Assembly: GCA_009731375.1 (NCBI GenBank)
Contig: BJOX01000138.1
Span: forward strand, 143,407-207,406
Direction of reading: 5' to 3'
From: Paulinella micropora
Taxonomy: Eukaryota > Cercozoa > Imbricatea > Euglyphida
Length of the DNA stretch: 64,000 nt
The notes beneath the pieces were generated by a model. That model saw only the letters and a list, made by a program, of their open reading frames with translations, was not told the origin of the DNA and ran no database searches. Of the stretch, positions 37,618-64,000 are shown one piece after another. Within the stretch, counting starts at the first letter, position 1. Each line of letters starts with the position of its first letter. The translations under genes and the position numbers were made by a program.

Positions 37618-38249
37618 TATTTAATGTAATATACTTTAAAGTACTTCTGTGAATTTGCTACGCTACATAGGTTAGTACTATGCATTGCAAAGTATTAATA
37701 ACAAACAAACATTAAACACATACAACAAAATAGCATATCTACCACAAAATTAGTATAATAACTGACAGATAGACGTGATTGGTGCACTTTAAATTTTCGA
37801 GAAATATAATAAATACACAACTACCTACGACCGAAGAAAAATGAAATAAAACTGAAACGAAACTAAGGAGATACATGAAAACAAAGAAGATGAAGTGAAT
37901 AGAGAACACAAGAAGAGAAAATAAGAAAGAAGATGTGTGAAATGTTGATATTGGCTCGCGGATGAGACAAAAAACGAAGTTTTGCAAAGTGATTTGAGTC
38001 TAGGAAACAATAATTCGGAGCCGAAAACAAAACAGTAAGCATCCAATATAGTCATAGAAAAGAAAAAGATACCTTAGAACGCTGTACGATGACAAAGAGG
38101 ATGAAGAGGTGACAAGAAACACAAGAGGCCAAAAATGTCAAATATACTGCAGTGGAAATTTGGATAGTAATAATCACTACAATAGATATGCAGAAGCGCT
38201 GAAGTAATCAAATGTGTACGTACCTGTCTATGAAAATGTACATGCATAA
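37618..38249. other. Noncoding AT-rich stretch
   Basis: No convincing frame, repeat or splice pattern. Confidence 0.5.
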
Positions 38250-38575
38250 ATTATTGGTTGGTAGTTGAGAAGTAACTTCGTCGGGTTTTTGCAGGGAGGG
38301 AATTGCTTTCAGTTGTGAAAGGAAGCTCAAAGGCTTGCTCGGTTGGTTGTCTTTCAGTTGTAAGTGAACCAGCTTCTGTTGGTTGGTGGTGAGGAAAAGC
38401 TCGAGGATTGGCTCAGTTGGTTGCAGATGTGAGGGCAAGCTCAAAGGCTGGCAAAGTTGGTTGGTTTTTCAGGTGTGAAGGGAAGCTCAAAGGCTCTGCT
38501 TCAGCTGGTTGGTTTCCATGGTGAGCAAAAGCTCAAAGGCTGCTTGAGTTGAATGTATTTCACTTGTGAGGGGAC
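38250..38575. repeat. Diverged minisatellite, about 55-base unit
   Basis: Six or so copies of a unit with GGTTGGT, a TGTGAGGG-like part and AAGCTCAAAGGCT. Confidence 0.75.
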
Positions 38576-38645
38576 CAGCCCCCCCCCCCTTTTTTTTTTG
38601 TGTTTTGTTTTTGTTTTTGTTGCAAAGGTAAGTCAAGAGTTAGGG

Positions 38646-38690
38646 AGGTTAGGGTTAGAGTTAGGGTTAGGGTTAGGGTTAGTTATTTGG
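38646..38690. repeat. TTAGGG telomere-type repeat, interstitial
   Basis: Five to six TTAGGG units with one GTTAGAG variant, far from any contig end. Confidence 0.85.
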
Positions 38691-38746
38691 TTGTTCAATA
38701 TTAGGGGAGGCTCAGGATTCTTGGGCTAAGGGAAGGTCTTCTACAA

Positions 38747-53043
<14,297 letters not shown>

Positions 53044-53544
53044 CAGCACGATGATCAAAAGGAACCAAGAGGGATAATGTTTCCTAGGAAACAACAACAA
53101 CAACTCACCAGAACAGAGTGTATATTGCAGGTAACGCATGTGTGTCGTTGAGCGTTGTATGTAATTTATTTAGCAGTTGAAAATCCCCCACTGTGACTCC
53201 AGACTTTACGGTGAAGCGTAAATGGACGGTCCATGACTTGGCACATGCAACATTGTGGACAAAGACCAGAATTTATTCGTCTGGGGTGCACACCTCAAAA
53301 TGGTCCCTGTGACGAATCGGTCGAATCCCTTCCTTTATTTTATATGGGCCCGACCGGTTAAGGCTTTTGACAGTCTTGCGAGCTCACACCCAGGTCTCGC
53401 GATATTCTTATTCTATTGGTGGAACATCGCGCAACGACTGCTCAGCCCCTCCTTTCCAATATCCACTTTGCTTCTCTTTCTCCTTCTTTTAGTTCTATTG
53501 TATTTACTAAGTTTCTTGTTTTTTGCATTGCTACAGTCGTTACG
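53044..53544. promoter_or_regulatory. Divergent intergenic region
   Basis: About 500 bases between two divergent start codons (53043 minus, 53545 plus), so it probably holds both promoters. Pyrimidine-rich from 53440; a GCTACAG acceptor ends at 53536, so an upstream exon of the psb34-like gene may lie here. No TATA box was singled out. Confidence 0.4.
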
Positions 53545-53763
53545 ATGACTGTCTCTCAAGAAGATGGAGGTCGCCTCAACGCCTTCGCCAAGGAGCCACG
53601 TATGTCGTACGCAGAAGAGCCAAGCGTGGAAAAGAAGAACACGTATCATTCTCCTTCTCTCGTTTCTCTCGTATGAGTTGTTTTGTTATTTGTTTCTATG
53701 TCTGTGTCTGAATGTGCGACTTGTTCCACTACTTCGCTCCCTCATTTCCCTCCGTCCCTGTGT

Positions 53764-53817
<54 letters not shown>

Positions 53818-54072
53818 GTAAAAATAAATGAGGGAGAATTTTTGCACGCTGAATGTCCCACTGTATGTATGTACCGCAGTATGTATGTATGGAGACCGCG
53901 AGTATATTATGTGCGAGTTAACCCCCACCCCTTTCTCTGTCTCTCACACACACAAGCATACCAAGCACATGCTTTTATGTTCTGCCGCAGGAACTACGCA
54001 TTGATTGGGGGTGGTGCTGTTGTCGTCCTGGGCATGCTCGCCATCACCGCCAACCTGGGAGGTGTGCACTAA
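53545..54072 (+). CDS. psb34: Psb34-like photosystem II single-helix protein, two exons
   Basis: Exons 53545-53642 and 53991-54072 (donor GTATCA, acceptor GCCGCAG) give 59 residues. Seen: MTVSQEDGGRLNAFAKEP, then YAEEPSVEKK, then one hydrophobic helix (YALIGGGAVVVLGMLAITAN) and a short GGVH end. The EDGGRLNxFAxEP block plus one C-terminal membrane helix is the signature of the cyanobacterial ssl1498/Psb34 family, small proteins bound to photosystem II during assembly (family knowledge). A nuclear copy needs a plastid-targeting peptide; none is in these exons, and the acceptor at 53536 hints that it is on an upstream exon. The intron holds a GA microsatellite. Confidence 0.75.
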
Positions 54073-54625
54073 ACCACAGACAAATCCTCCATGGCTATCT
54101 AGACCCCCGGGGCACGCCTGACATATTTGTATCGTCGTGCTATCGAACTTCCAAAAAACTACTCTTTCAGGGTCTCTTCTGACCAAAGAAAAGGGCCCCT
54201 CTCTGTGCGGGTCCTGTAGAGGAGGTTCATATCACAACTGTTCATTCCATGCTGGTTATATTTATTGTGTTTCCCGATCATGGATTAGAAAAGGTCAAGA
54301 AACCGACCGAAAGCAGGCACGAATGTCTTTCCTGGCAATTTAAGTATTTGTGCCCTTGATCGGGATTTTGTACACAACACGCTCAAATTCTGAAGTCACT
54401 TGTTCTCTATAATATTGCTTTTATGCATCTTTCAACATACTGTGTTTTGTCCGAAGTATAAGCAGATTTTAAGAGGTTTTTGTGGATGAATATGCCTTGA
54501 AATGACTAGGCAAGTTCACTAGCCATAAATAATAAAATCAATTTAGGTTTTCTCATAAATTCCAGTTACGTTATTATTATTATTTTAATAGATTGCCGGT
54601 GATAATGTTATTATTAATAGTAATC
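54073..54625 (+). other. Downstream noncoding region
   Basis: No further gene seen; AATAATAAAATCAAT near 54525 could be a poly-A signal. Confidence 0.4.
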
Positions 54626-54727
54626 GGCCAGTGATCAAACGGCTGAATTAGGCTGGCTTTTGATTGAAATCTAGGGCCAGTGATCAAACGGCTGAATTAG
54701 GCTGGCTTTTGATTGAAATCTAGGGCT
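54626..54727. repeat. 49-base tandem duplication
   Basis: The unit beginning GGCCAGTGATCAAACGGCTG occurs at 54626 and 54675 without visible differences, so the duplication is recent. Confidence 0.9.
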
Positions 54728-54943
54728 CTTGTACGCAAGCATTGTTTTAATAAAATAATTGCGACTCGTAAAGTTTGGTTGGAAGAAAAAGATGCATTGA
54801 AGAGGTAATTAAGTTTTAAGAGTTGAAGCGTAAAAAGTGGAGAAAGCTAAGACGGAGAAAGAAAAAAAGAAATTAAGGATAGAAAACGCGTGAAATGAAA
54901 AATTGTTATTGAGAATGTCCAATACTATTAATATGTCAGACAT

Positions 54944-55310
54944 TAATATATTAATTAGGTTAGGCTAGTATGGTGCGGCATATGTGATGTGTGTCGTTAG
55001 AGCTATTATTTATGTCCGGCCTAGTCAGTATTTGCGCACTTCCCTTGGCGCCCTTTTCTCAATAAAGTTTATAGTGTAGGATAGTATGTGTGAGTTTGTA
55101 TACAACTCTTCAAGTAAGCAGATATTAATACAACCACTCGGAACTCTTAATAAGACCCTTGAACACTATGGCTGCATTGAGTCCTGACTAGCAGGTGAAA
55201 TATTAGTAAATAGTAGAGAGGTCACTTCGTTTATTTACGTAATTTCTGACCCTTTGCAGGCTTGGATGTAACTTACGATCAAGTGTAGAACGTAGATTGT
55301 GAGCCGGGTA
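54944..55310. repeat. Dispersed repeat, copy B
   Basis: Matches 24576-24725 (left part) and 25868-26010 (right part). Confidence 0.65.
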
Positions 55311-57247
55311 TCCAGTTCTCAAACGGATAATGTCTTTCTGTTTCGAGTTAACGTGACAGTCACAACCGGGTAGTGTTGGGTTGGTAATAACTTGAAAACC
55401 AAATTGATTTGGGAGACCTAGGCGAAAATGACTGGGAACAGCACGTAGCCTTAAAAAGACATTCATATCAGACTGAGCACCTTAACAACCAGCTAAAACC
55501 TTTACCGTTGATAATTAACTCTTTTTGTGTAGGCGCAGATAGGTAAATATGTGCTACTTTATTAATACCTCGTGTCGGTCCAGACACAATAAGAGATTGT
55601 TCATATTATTAACACTCTTAACCGGATAATGATAATATTACTAAAAAGGTCCGTTATCCTTTTTAGGTCAGAATATATTATCGTTAGACCGGACAAAGGG
55701 AACTGGCTGGTGTTTGCCTTGGTTTTTTTTTTGGCTTCGCTAGTCTCCAACATTTTCCCACCATCTTTGATCTTTATTTATATAAGTGAAGAAGATTGGG
55801 TTACTGTCGAAGTTGTTGAATTTGGTTGAGAAAAAGAATAGGCATCAATAAATATATTCTTTTGATATCGAACCTGCAAAAGTAGAGTCACATACCTGTT
55901 TTCCTTTTACGCCAAGTTTGACACTTCGCTATCACTATTCTTTGCAACGTATACATAAGGAGAAAGGATCCATTGCACAAGATAGATAGACGAATACGAG
56001 GAGGAGAGGACGTGTGTGTTCTGTTCCTATTTGCTCATTTTCTGCCAATTATCAAGGCGAGAAGGTGTGGCAAACAGACACGTACGACTCAATCTCTGTT
56101 GACACCTATACACACCCACCCACTATCTTCTCCAATACAACCAATCATACACATAGTGTGAGGACATAAAAGAGAGATAGGAGAGAAGGGTAGAGTGTAG
56201 GTGGTTGGGTGGCAAGGGGAGCAAACGTATACGACAGTAACAAACTCCCACACACACACCTCCAACCCACGTCATATTCTCTATCCATCATCCGAAACAG
56301 AGTACACAGACAATCCATTTTGTCTTCCAACAACAACACTCACTTGTTCTGTCATTTCGTGCCCACTTCCAAGCATCCAAAGTGCAAAAGGGAGTAGAGA
56401 GCAGACATAGACAGACAGAAGACCGAAAACGAGTGCTGTGCACCAAAGTCTGATTGTGCAAACTAGCTCATACTCAGCCCCTCCATTGCAGCCAATTTGC
56501 AGGGGGCAGGGAGGCTAGTTAGTGGGAATATAGGCCAAGACAAAAGGAGATAAAGTGACGTCAGCCAGACGTTTCATTTGTTCATTTTTGGCGATTCCAA
56601 TTTCGTCGAAAATTTCAAGCAACTAATCAACTCTCCTACCTCCACACTTCACTCCCTCCTCACCCACCTATATCCAACAGGTCACCTAGGGTCAGGGAAA
56701 GGATTTCACAGCAGTGCTCCTATTGTGGCTCACCAAGGAGTCCTTACCTACTTCGCACTCGGTAGGTTCGTTCTACCCTACATACACACAGAACTTCGTC
56801 AGCTGAAAAGGGAAACTAAGGAGTCCCAAGCAGGGATTGGACACCCTACAGTGGGGTCCAAATGATAAACAAGGCTTGAGCAACCAGCTCACTAATCCTT
56901 TTCACCTTCCTATTGGGAAAAGGGGCCATCACTTCTGACTATTTCAGAAGTATCGTTTCCTCCCTACCTCTCAGTTACGGAGTCGTGCTTGTAATTATAG
57001 GGTGCCCCAGTTCCAATACAACTGGCAAGTGTTTCGCAAGGCGTGAGGTTCCCCTACCAAAGGGGGGGGGGGGGGGAGTAATCTCAAACCTATCTACACG
57101 CATCCTATCACTTGCTTACACACACACACCGAAAAAAAAAAACAATAATAACAACAACAACTGTCTCTATACAGACAACGAACGAACCAACACCTACCGA
57201 CCAAGCCACACGCTGCTTAAAAGCCAAGACTGCCAACAGCTGACGTC
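55311..57247. other. Noncoding; probable leader of gypsy element 2
   Basis: No convincing frame. The 5' LTR of the following element is expected here but its partner is outside the window. A G run lies at 57062-57076. Confidence 0.4.
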
Positions 57248-58430
57248 TTGCACAAAAATAAGCTGCTGACACTCCAAATAAGACGTCTGCCAGAAGACGC
57301 CTTGTCCCTCATACTGACACTTTGCCACCAGTTCGTACACGGCGTATCCAAAAGGAAACGATCCCAAGTGAACGAACCCATAATGGCTGGTATGTGGGAC
57401 TCGCCCACACAAGAGGCTGATCGATCAGCTATGGACAATCAAGGTCAAGCTGACGACACGAACACTGGGGCTGGTCCCTTCCAGACACCCGTGCCGAATC
57501 GTGCCGACATATTCGGTCGTGATGCCAAAAATGCTGCACCCATCCCACAGTCCCCATGGAGAGACGCTGGGGGCGCATTGATCTTGACCCGAACCACAAT
57601 CCCTGTCATCCCTGTCCCTCAGGCTAGTTTGGACATGACGGGACCCACGGGATGGCCAGCATCCCCAACTGACCCTGCGAACCAATACCATTTCCCTCTC
57701 GCAGCCCCTCATATCCATAACAATATGTATGGGGACATCAACCATTGGACCAGAGCAACCATGGTGGTGGAGGGAAAGACAAGGTGATTGGCCTAATGTC
57801 CACTAATCAACGGTTCATAGAACCAAAATCGATAGTGGAACTTATCACGCTCTGGAGGACTTATGTATGTGTTGAGACAGGCTCCTCGACGAGGCTTGGC
57901 AAACATACCACCAACAAGTCCCACGCTTACGGCAAACACTCACTTGCAGCAAATACGCTGGTGAGCAATCAGCTATCATCACTGCCGTAACTGCACCCGA
58001 TGCCACTGGCGTGGACACTCTATATTGGCCCGATGCCAACTACCTAAACCGTGTCCAGGCCAACCTCACGACAAGGGCCGTAGTCACCCTCAAGGGACTC
58101 GAGAACGTCACTGGGATGTGGGACCGTGTTTTGATGGAACAAAAATACTGGCGGGATGCCATAATCCCACAGACCTCTCCAGCCTATGACGACCTCGTGC
58201 ATTTCCTTGACGCGGTGGAAACCCCGATTGAACCTTTTGCCAAGGTACCAGTGTTCCTAACGTGGCTTAAGATCCGAACCACTCCCGCGACACTCCTTGA
58301 CTTGTCCGACGAGGATACCACAATCCCAGTGGTCCCTCATCCGGCGGCCACCCTCTATGTGACCAACTACCTCACTGTGGTAGACCTCATCCTCCAAGCC
58401 ATTTCCGACTGCCTACGGATCCAAAAATAG
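57248..58430 (+). pseudogene. N-terminal gag-like fragments of gypsy element 2
   Basis: Three frames follow one another: 57248-57787 (contains NQYHFPLAAPHIHNNMYGDI), 57745-57990 (FIEPKSIVELITLWRTYVCV) and 58011-58430 (DTLYWPDANYLNRVQANLT). The shifts su ggest an old copy. Confidence 0.5.
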
Positions 58431-58518
58431 CCGTGCATGCCATGGGTGACGATCGAACGGCCTCTGCACCGGGGGTAGCTCGATAATCACTTTTCGTCGT
58501 GTATCAAGTCGACGGAAT

Positions 58519-60047
58519 ATGGTGGATGAAAACCTAGATAGGGATTCACCCCTCGAACGCCCTCGCCCACCTAAGACAAAGACTGAAGACGCCAGTCATA
58601 AACGGGTGGACGCGGAGTTGCGAGCCGTTCGTGACTATGTCAACTTTGACTTTGCAGCACACACGCAAAGTGCAAGACTCCCGTATCGAGAGGGCCTTAA
58701 GCTCCTAATGGCTTATGCTGCTCTGGATCGGATCGTGGCTAGTCACGCACTTACGGTAGCCGATGTGAAGCAACTGCTAAACAGTCTTGTGGGTGGGTGG
58801 CCATCTCAAACGCTACTCACCACGGACTGGCCTACTTGGCAGATGACTGGCGAGGCTGGTGTGGGGCAGGGGAAACTCACACGCGACCAGCTTCCACATT
58901 ACATGCTCCGCCAGTTCATATCCGCGGCAGACTGGGGCTACATCATGCTTCCCCATATTGCTGTCGACCTCGTCCAGGACGCCGCCAGGCGGATGTGGGA
59001 AGACGAGGTGGCAATCTCGTCCATCATCGATCTCCCACAGAAACTGTTAACCAACTTAGTGAAGACAGATTTCGCTTCGTTGTTGTTGGCAGTCCTGAGC
59101 GGGATAGTGAAGGCCGAGCCGCAGCAAGGGCGGACGGATGGCGAGACGTTCGTCCGGAATGTCCTAACCAAAGCCCAGGACTTGGATAACGCGAACTTCA
59201 AAATTGTACGGTTTCGCACAGACCGTATGTGCGAAGTATCCCACTGGACAAGCAGTATCTTTGCTACCGATGTCTTTACCTCCGACAAGATCGAAAGGGC
59301 CAAGCGGGCCGATGTCCTGCTTAGAGCAATGACGATCACGGGTAGCACGCTTGAGGACCACCAGGCCAAACCGGGCCAAGTGTTTGATGTGTGGACTTTC
59401 GTGACTGGCAGCAGCTGGTCCAACCGCCGTCAATCGTGGTCTAGCTCGTCCAGAGGCCCCTATAGCTCCTCGAGCTCCTCTAGCTCGTCGTACACCCCTC
59501 CACCGCCCTCACTTCCATTTGGGGGGGCGACCAACTCGGCAACCCCGGCCACCGCCACGTTCAACTCGATGCCTCCGGCTGTCAGGACGGCGCATCCATA
59601 TCTGCCTCCCCCACCGCCCATGCCTCCTCCACCGCCCATGCCCTACCAGTATTACCCTTCCTCTGGGTTCGCATCTCCGCCACCGTTGTCACCGCCCCCG
59701 GTTCCTTACCCTCCTACACGGGGCGGGCCCACATCCGACGGTAAGTCCGGGGTAAGAGAAAGCTCGGTGACAACAGCATGGTCAAGCCGCTATCTCACCT
59801 CCCACCGATCCCGGGCCCATACAATTGCCCGTTTGGCGTTTTTAACGAGACTATTGCGGGACCGTGGCACAAAAGCTCAGGTGCGGAGTGCTGTGATTAC
59901 ATGATGCATGCGGTCATCTTCAACCCACTTGATGACAACCGACTGTGGGTTGCCCCGTGCCAATGGTCGAATTCCTGTCAATACAAACACCCACGCCAGG
60001 GTCAAGAACGGGTGGAACCAATAAAATGGTATATTCACCGTTGGTAA
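58519..60047 (+). pseudogene. gag: Gag of gypsy element 2 with CCCH-like finger
   Basis: A helical region from 58519, then a Ser- and Pro-rich tail (PPPPPMPPPPPMPYQYYP) to about 59740. In the next frame (59778-60047) is a C-x5-C-x3-H part of a CCCH-like finger (CQWSNSCQYKH), as in element 1. GTAAGT donor-like sites occur at 59741 and 60044; the second one contains the TAA stop, so splicing may have joined these frames. Confidence 0.6.
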
Positions 60048-61715
60048 GTGGGACGATCCAAGGTGAAGAGGGATGGCAAATGGGTCCTTAACCCTAAGGA
60101 CAACCCCACCGAAGGCATCCGAATTCCCGACGTCCAACCCGATGGGACGACGTACTTCTTGCCGCCCGGGCACGACCCGTCCTGGCTGGCTCAGTACTCA
60201 ACCGAGGCCAAAGCTCGGGTGGAAAGGTACCGAAGCCAGGGCAGGAAGTACGACGAAGTGGCATGCTATATGCCCGGGAAAGAACACCTGATCGGTACCT
60301 TACATACACATACACACCCTCTCAGACCTCAGATGCCCCTATGCTCCATGCAGGCGTCAAAAAGGCGAAGACGGGAAACAAGAAACCCAAGAACAAATAA
60401 CCGTGGGCCGCCCAATGCGTCCACACCCGAGTCAACGACACGTGGTGCCTCGCCCTCGGGAGCGTCCTCCTTGCTCCTGAGTGGGACAGATACGCCATGT
60501 GCTGGCCGGCAAACTAAGGCGCCCGCCATGGGAACAGCCGCAGAGCAGCCTACCGTAGTGGCTCCGACTCTTCTTTTCACGGTCCCGGCCCAATCGCCGA
60601 CCGAAACTCCGTATAGTCCCATAGAGGCTACGACCTCATCGATAGAGGATAGCGTTGAGACGAGGGATAAGGATATAGTGATGGGTAGCGACGACAACCG
60701 TCGGGAGCGTGTACCGAACGAGCCAGACACGGTCGCTGACCTTACCATAGAGGTCGGTTTACCCAATCCCTTACCCAAAGACACCGTCGCAAAGGCGACG
60801 CCGGCTGTAGATCCTGACACGATCACATCAAGTATATGTGATGGGGAGGCACCCAATAAGCCCTCGGACCCTCGCGTAAGACGCGCGAGACCTATCAGTG
60901 TCCGGCAGGTAGAAAAGCCCGCTCCTTTTGTGAACAGGGTAAATAAAGTATATGCAGGGGCACGTTCATATGATATATACTCAGGGCCGACCCTATTAGA
61001 TCGGCGTACCAGTCTGACCAGGGGTACGGTTATTAGATCAGACATCAATCATCCACGCATACCACGCTCCGACGACAAGGCTGTCCCATCACTGCCGGTC
61101 GGGTACACCCCTTCACCTTTCCAAGTGGCAACCACTATGGTCCTACCTGCCACACGGGGTGACAAAGCCATCGCCCCGGCAGTCATTCGCCAAATGGGTC
61201 TCACTCCATTGCACGACTCTGACCGACTCGGAGTGACGGCGCGATCACAAGCGCGACAGTACGCAGAGACAGAGTTAAGACAGGCCTTGACAAGCCGCGC
61301 CGAACCGGTAGACCTCCCAGCGGCGGAGGCACGGGACATGAGCTACACCAGATTATACTGGAAAGAGCTCAATGGCTATCTAGATACCGGGAATGATAGC
61401 ATGGCCCAAATCACATTCGCGGGCAAACGTTTCATAGACAAATATGGACGTCTGTTTGATTTTACTAAGACAGGCCCGCTCGGATATATCCGGGGTGCCA
61501 ACGACGAACGGAGCGCGATCGTAGGACGTGTCCCGTTGACAGTCGAATTCCCGTCCGGGATGTCTTATACCATTCATGTCTTGGTCGTCCCGGCCTTCCC
61601 AGGCACTATCGTTTTGGGCAAACCCGATCTCAAAATGATGGATGCGCAGCTTATGCTGGGACAGGACATCATCAAATATGGACGTGGACGACACGAGTCC
61701 GAATTCCGATCCTAA
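60048..61715 (+). pseudogene. Protease region of gypsy element 2
   Basis: After a basic, low-complexity spacer the frame has GYLDTGNDSMAQITFAGKRF, with the catalytic DTG intact, and LVVPAFPGTIVLGKPDLKMM. It ends in a TAA at 61715. Confidence 0.75.
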
Positions 61716-62777
61716 AATCGGAAACGGACCTCCCACGACGGCATCTATATGGCGGTAGGGCTCAGGTCACACGGATACCACCGGCCCCTCCATTACCCTA
61801 TGATGGACACCTCGCCGAGCAACCTCGTCTTACCCCACAGGGTACGGCATGGGTGTACGCCAATGTATACATCTCAGAGCCGGATGACAAGCCACCCGAC
61901 CCATGGGAGGACTTTGGAGAACTCGCGGCCAAGAGGGAAGCTCAGATCTTACTCCTGAAACGTCAGGAAGACTCGTGGCATGGCTTCGACCAGCCGGGTC
62001 AACTGACCAAGGGGGTTCACGAATACGTACGGGTCAAAACGAGCCTGGTATATCATGCTCCAAAAGGCTGACGGAGGATGATGACGTCATGTTAAAGCTG
62101 AAGCAATGGTACCAAGGCACAGATCCGATACAACCGGAAAGCTTAACAGCGGTGCCCAACATACTATCCGACCGCTTCGACCGGGGCGAAGACATCACAA
62201 TTATCCTTCCAATTAATCCCACCGTCAGTGATCGATGACCCTATTCCAATACCTAGCCGACAGTCCAAACCCCTTGTGGCCTTTCCCTTGGGGTCCGTTA
62301 AGGACGGGTTAGCATACCGTACCAAGCTCATGACCCGCAAGGTCGATGACTTACGGGAAGCGGCATTCCAAATCTTCCCCGGCTTCTACCATAAGTCCGC
62401 GGCGAAACAATATGCCGAAATGATCACCGATATACAGGAGTTTGCCTCTTGGGACACTCAACCCTCCACGCGATACCCCGGACGGGACGCGAAGGACGAG
62501 GTTGAAGACCCGGACTCCATACTTGAGTACCCGGATGACCCACGGGACCAAAAACCCGTCGAGGACATCATTGACGAGGTCATGGCGCGGCAACGGGGGT
62601 CGCCAGACTTTGTCCGGGACCTCAAGGCCCAATTCCTAAAGAACAAAAAGCTACTCGGCCCACTTGTCGCTGGCGGGGTGACCCATGCTGCCGCCAGGAT
62701 AGAACGACAAGTCGGACAGACTATGCCCCGCCTCAAAGGATCACGCCTCAGTTACAAAGGAACAGATCTGCGAGGAA
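61716..62777 (+). pseudogene. Protease-RT spacer of gypsy element 2
   Basis: Similar to the same region of element 1: ILPINPTVSD / DDPIPIPSRQSKPLVAFPLG corresponds to ILPYNEKA / DHPIPVPSRKQQLVVACRLG there. Spread over three frames (61853-62071, 61903-62238, 62228-62914). Confidence 0.65.
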
Positions 62778-63556
62778 ATGGTGCAGGACATATTAGCCAA
62801 GCGACTGATCGAGCCATCGTGGTCGGAATTCCGATCGCCGGTCAGACTGGCCCCAAAGCCGGATGGCAAACAGCGCTTGTGCATCAACTACACCAAGCTG
62901 AACAAGATCATTAAGAGCGTCGAGGCCCCTATCCCTCGTATGCGAGATTGTCTTAACAAGCTTCGGCAGGCAAAATTCTTTACCAAACTCGACCTAAAGA
63001 ACGGTTTCTGGAATATACCGCTCGAGGCGGAAAGCCGTCCGTTGACTGCCTTCGCTGTCTGGGGGAGACCGTACCAATGGACAGTCCTCCCGATGGGACT
63101 GAAGACGGCCCCGGCAATATTTCAGGACTGTATGAACCAGGCTCTATCGGACCCGAAATATGGGGACGCCCAATTCATAGAGACCTACGGCCATACAAAC
63201 CTATACAGCTTCTGTTATATCGACGACATTATCATTTACTCCACTACGGAGGCGGAACACCTGGCTCATGTGTCAGATGTGTTGCGCCGCTTGGAGGCCT
63301 TCGGCCTGAAGCTGAACCTAGAGAAGTGCTCGTTCGAATTCGCAAACGATCACATCGAATATCTAGGATACAGGGTACAGGGGGCGAGATAGTGCTAAAG
63401 CCGGAGAAGCGGGACGCCATTCGTTCCCTCCCGCGCCCGAACACACGCACAGCGCTACACTCTTTCCTCTGTATGGCACAAGTCTATTCCAAATTTATTC
63501 CCAACTTCCAAGACTTCGTCAAGCCTCTGCGGGATTTCTGCCTTAAGGTGATCCGT
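62778..63556 (+). pseudogene. Reverse transcriptase of gypsy element 2
   Basis: PVRLAPKPDGKQRLCINYTK, KLDLKNGFWNIPLE and FCYIDDIIIYSTT (catalytic YIDD intact). A frame change near 63390 leads to EIVLKPEKRDAIRSLPRPNT. Confidence 0.85.
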
Positions 63557-63566
63557 NNNNNNNNNN
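63557..63566. other. Short gap with duplicated flanks
   Basis: TTCTGCC(T/G)TAAGGTGATCCGT is present on both sides of ten undetermined bases, so the gap is probably an unmerged overlap. Confidence 0.9.
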
Positions 63567-64000
63567 ATTCTGCCGTAAGGTGATCCGTATGGGGAGTGGC
63601 CACCCGCGGCCGAAGAGACGTATAACAAGTTGAAGGAAGCTTTAACAAGAGACCCTCTCACAGAGGGCGGGTCAGTCCTAATTCTACCCGATGTCGAAAA
63701 GCGCTTTGTACTCGCTACTGATGCATCCAAATATGCAGTCGGGGCGGTATTACAGCAATACGACTCCGCTCACAAGCAACTCCGGCCAATTATGTTCGTC
63801 AGCAAAAAGCTGACCCCCGAACAGGTGAACTACTGCACACGGCAACGCGAAGCGTTGGCGATAGTGTGGGCGTTCCGCCGGCTGCGAGAGTACTTGTGGG
63901 GCGCACCGAATATACTACTCCAAACCGACCATGCCAACCTGAGGTGGCTCATGGATAAGGAACATACGGGCCGACTAGCGAGATGGCAGTCGGAATTAGC
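63567..64000 (+). pseudogene. RNase H of gypsy element 2, cut by window end
   Basis: LATDASKYAVGAVLQQYDS, CTRQREALAIVWAFRRLREY and TDHANLRWLMDKEHTGRLAR align with the element 1 RNase H. The catalytic Asp of TDAS is present. Confidence 0.8.

Larger units (their letters stand above)
57248..64000 (+). mobile_element. Ty3/gypsy-type retrotransposon, element 2, decayed, cut by window end
   Basis: Same order as element 1 and clearly related: a gag-like part, protease, a spacer domain, reverse transcriptase and RNase H. At least seven stops or frame changes occur. Integrase would lie to the right of the window. Confidence 0.85.

Noticed and set aside
38646-38690. Chromosome end
   Set aside because: Only five to six units, flanked on both sides by kilobases of other sequence.

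Overview
This window is nuclear DNA from a eukaryote. Reading frames are broken by introns with GT-AG borders, LTR retrotransposons are present, and a TTAGGG-type repeat occurs at 38646-38690. A two-exon nuclear gene at 53545-54072 encodes a Psb34-like photosystem II protein, so the organism is probably photosynthetic. That family is, from memory, typical of cyanobacteria and red-lineage plastids, so an alga or protist with a red-derived plastid is the best guess. I cannot name the species.

Layout. 1-5700: a minus-strand Rho-like small GTPase gene (start codon at 4512, running off the left edge) whose short exons sit in GATA, GAAA and ATGT microsatellites. 5700-6900: mostly featureless, with one candidate plus-strand exon. 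6900-10620: a giant purine-strand GGA/GAA tract. 10825-12316: a small plus-strand gene for a 70-residue Lys/Ala/Glu-rich basic protein. 12320-15075: noncoding, with one GC-rich hairpin. 15076-23368: a largely intact Ty3/gypsy-type retrotransposon. 23370-26500: noncoding with dispersed repeats. 27050-33462: a decayed Ty1/copia-type element. 34533-37413: a decayed piggyBac-like DNA transposon inside a repeat whose uninterrupted relative lies at 26033-26445. 38250-38700: a minisatellite and telomere-like repeat. 38747-53043: a minus-strand gene of about 26 very short exons, read here as one 571-residue protein, with introns made almost wholly of microsatellites. 53545-54072: the psb34-like gene, divergent from the previous one. 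54600-57240: noncoding. 57248-64000: a second, decayed Ty3/gypsy-type element cut by the window end.

Main observation. In three independent host genes the short exons are accompanied by extra, decaying copies of themselves, usually the exon end with its splice site, strung through the microsatellite introns. Long six-frame reading frames across these tracts are artefacts; the real coding sequence is in exons of 8 to 174 bases that ordinary gene finding would miss. Sequence gaps mostly lie at homopolymer or low-complexity runs.
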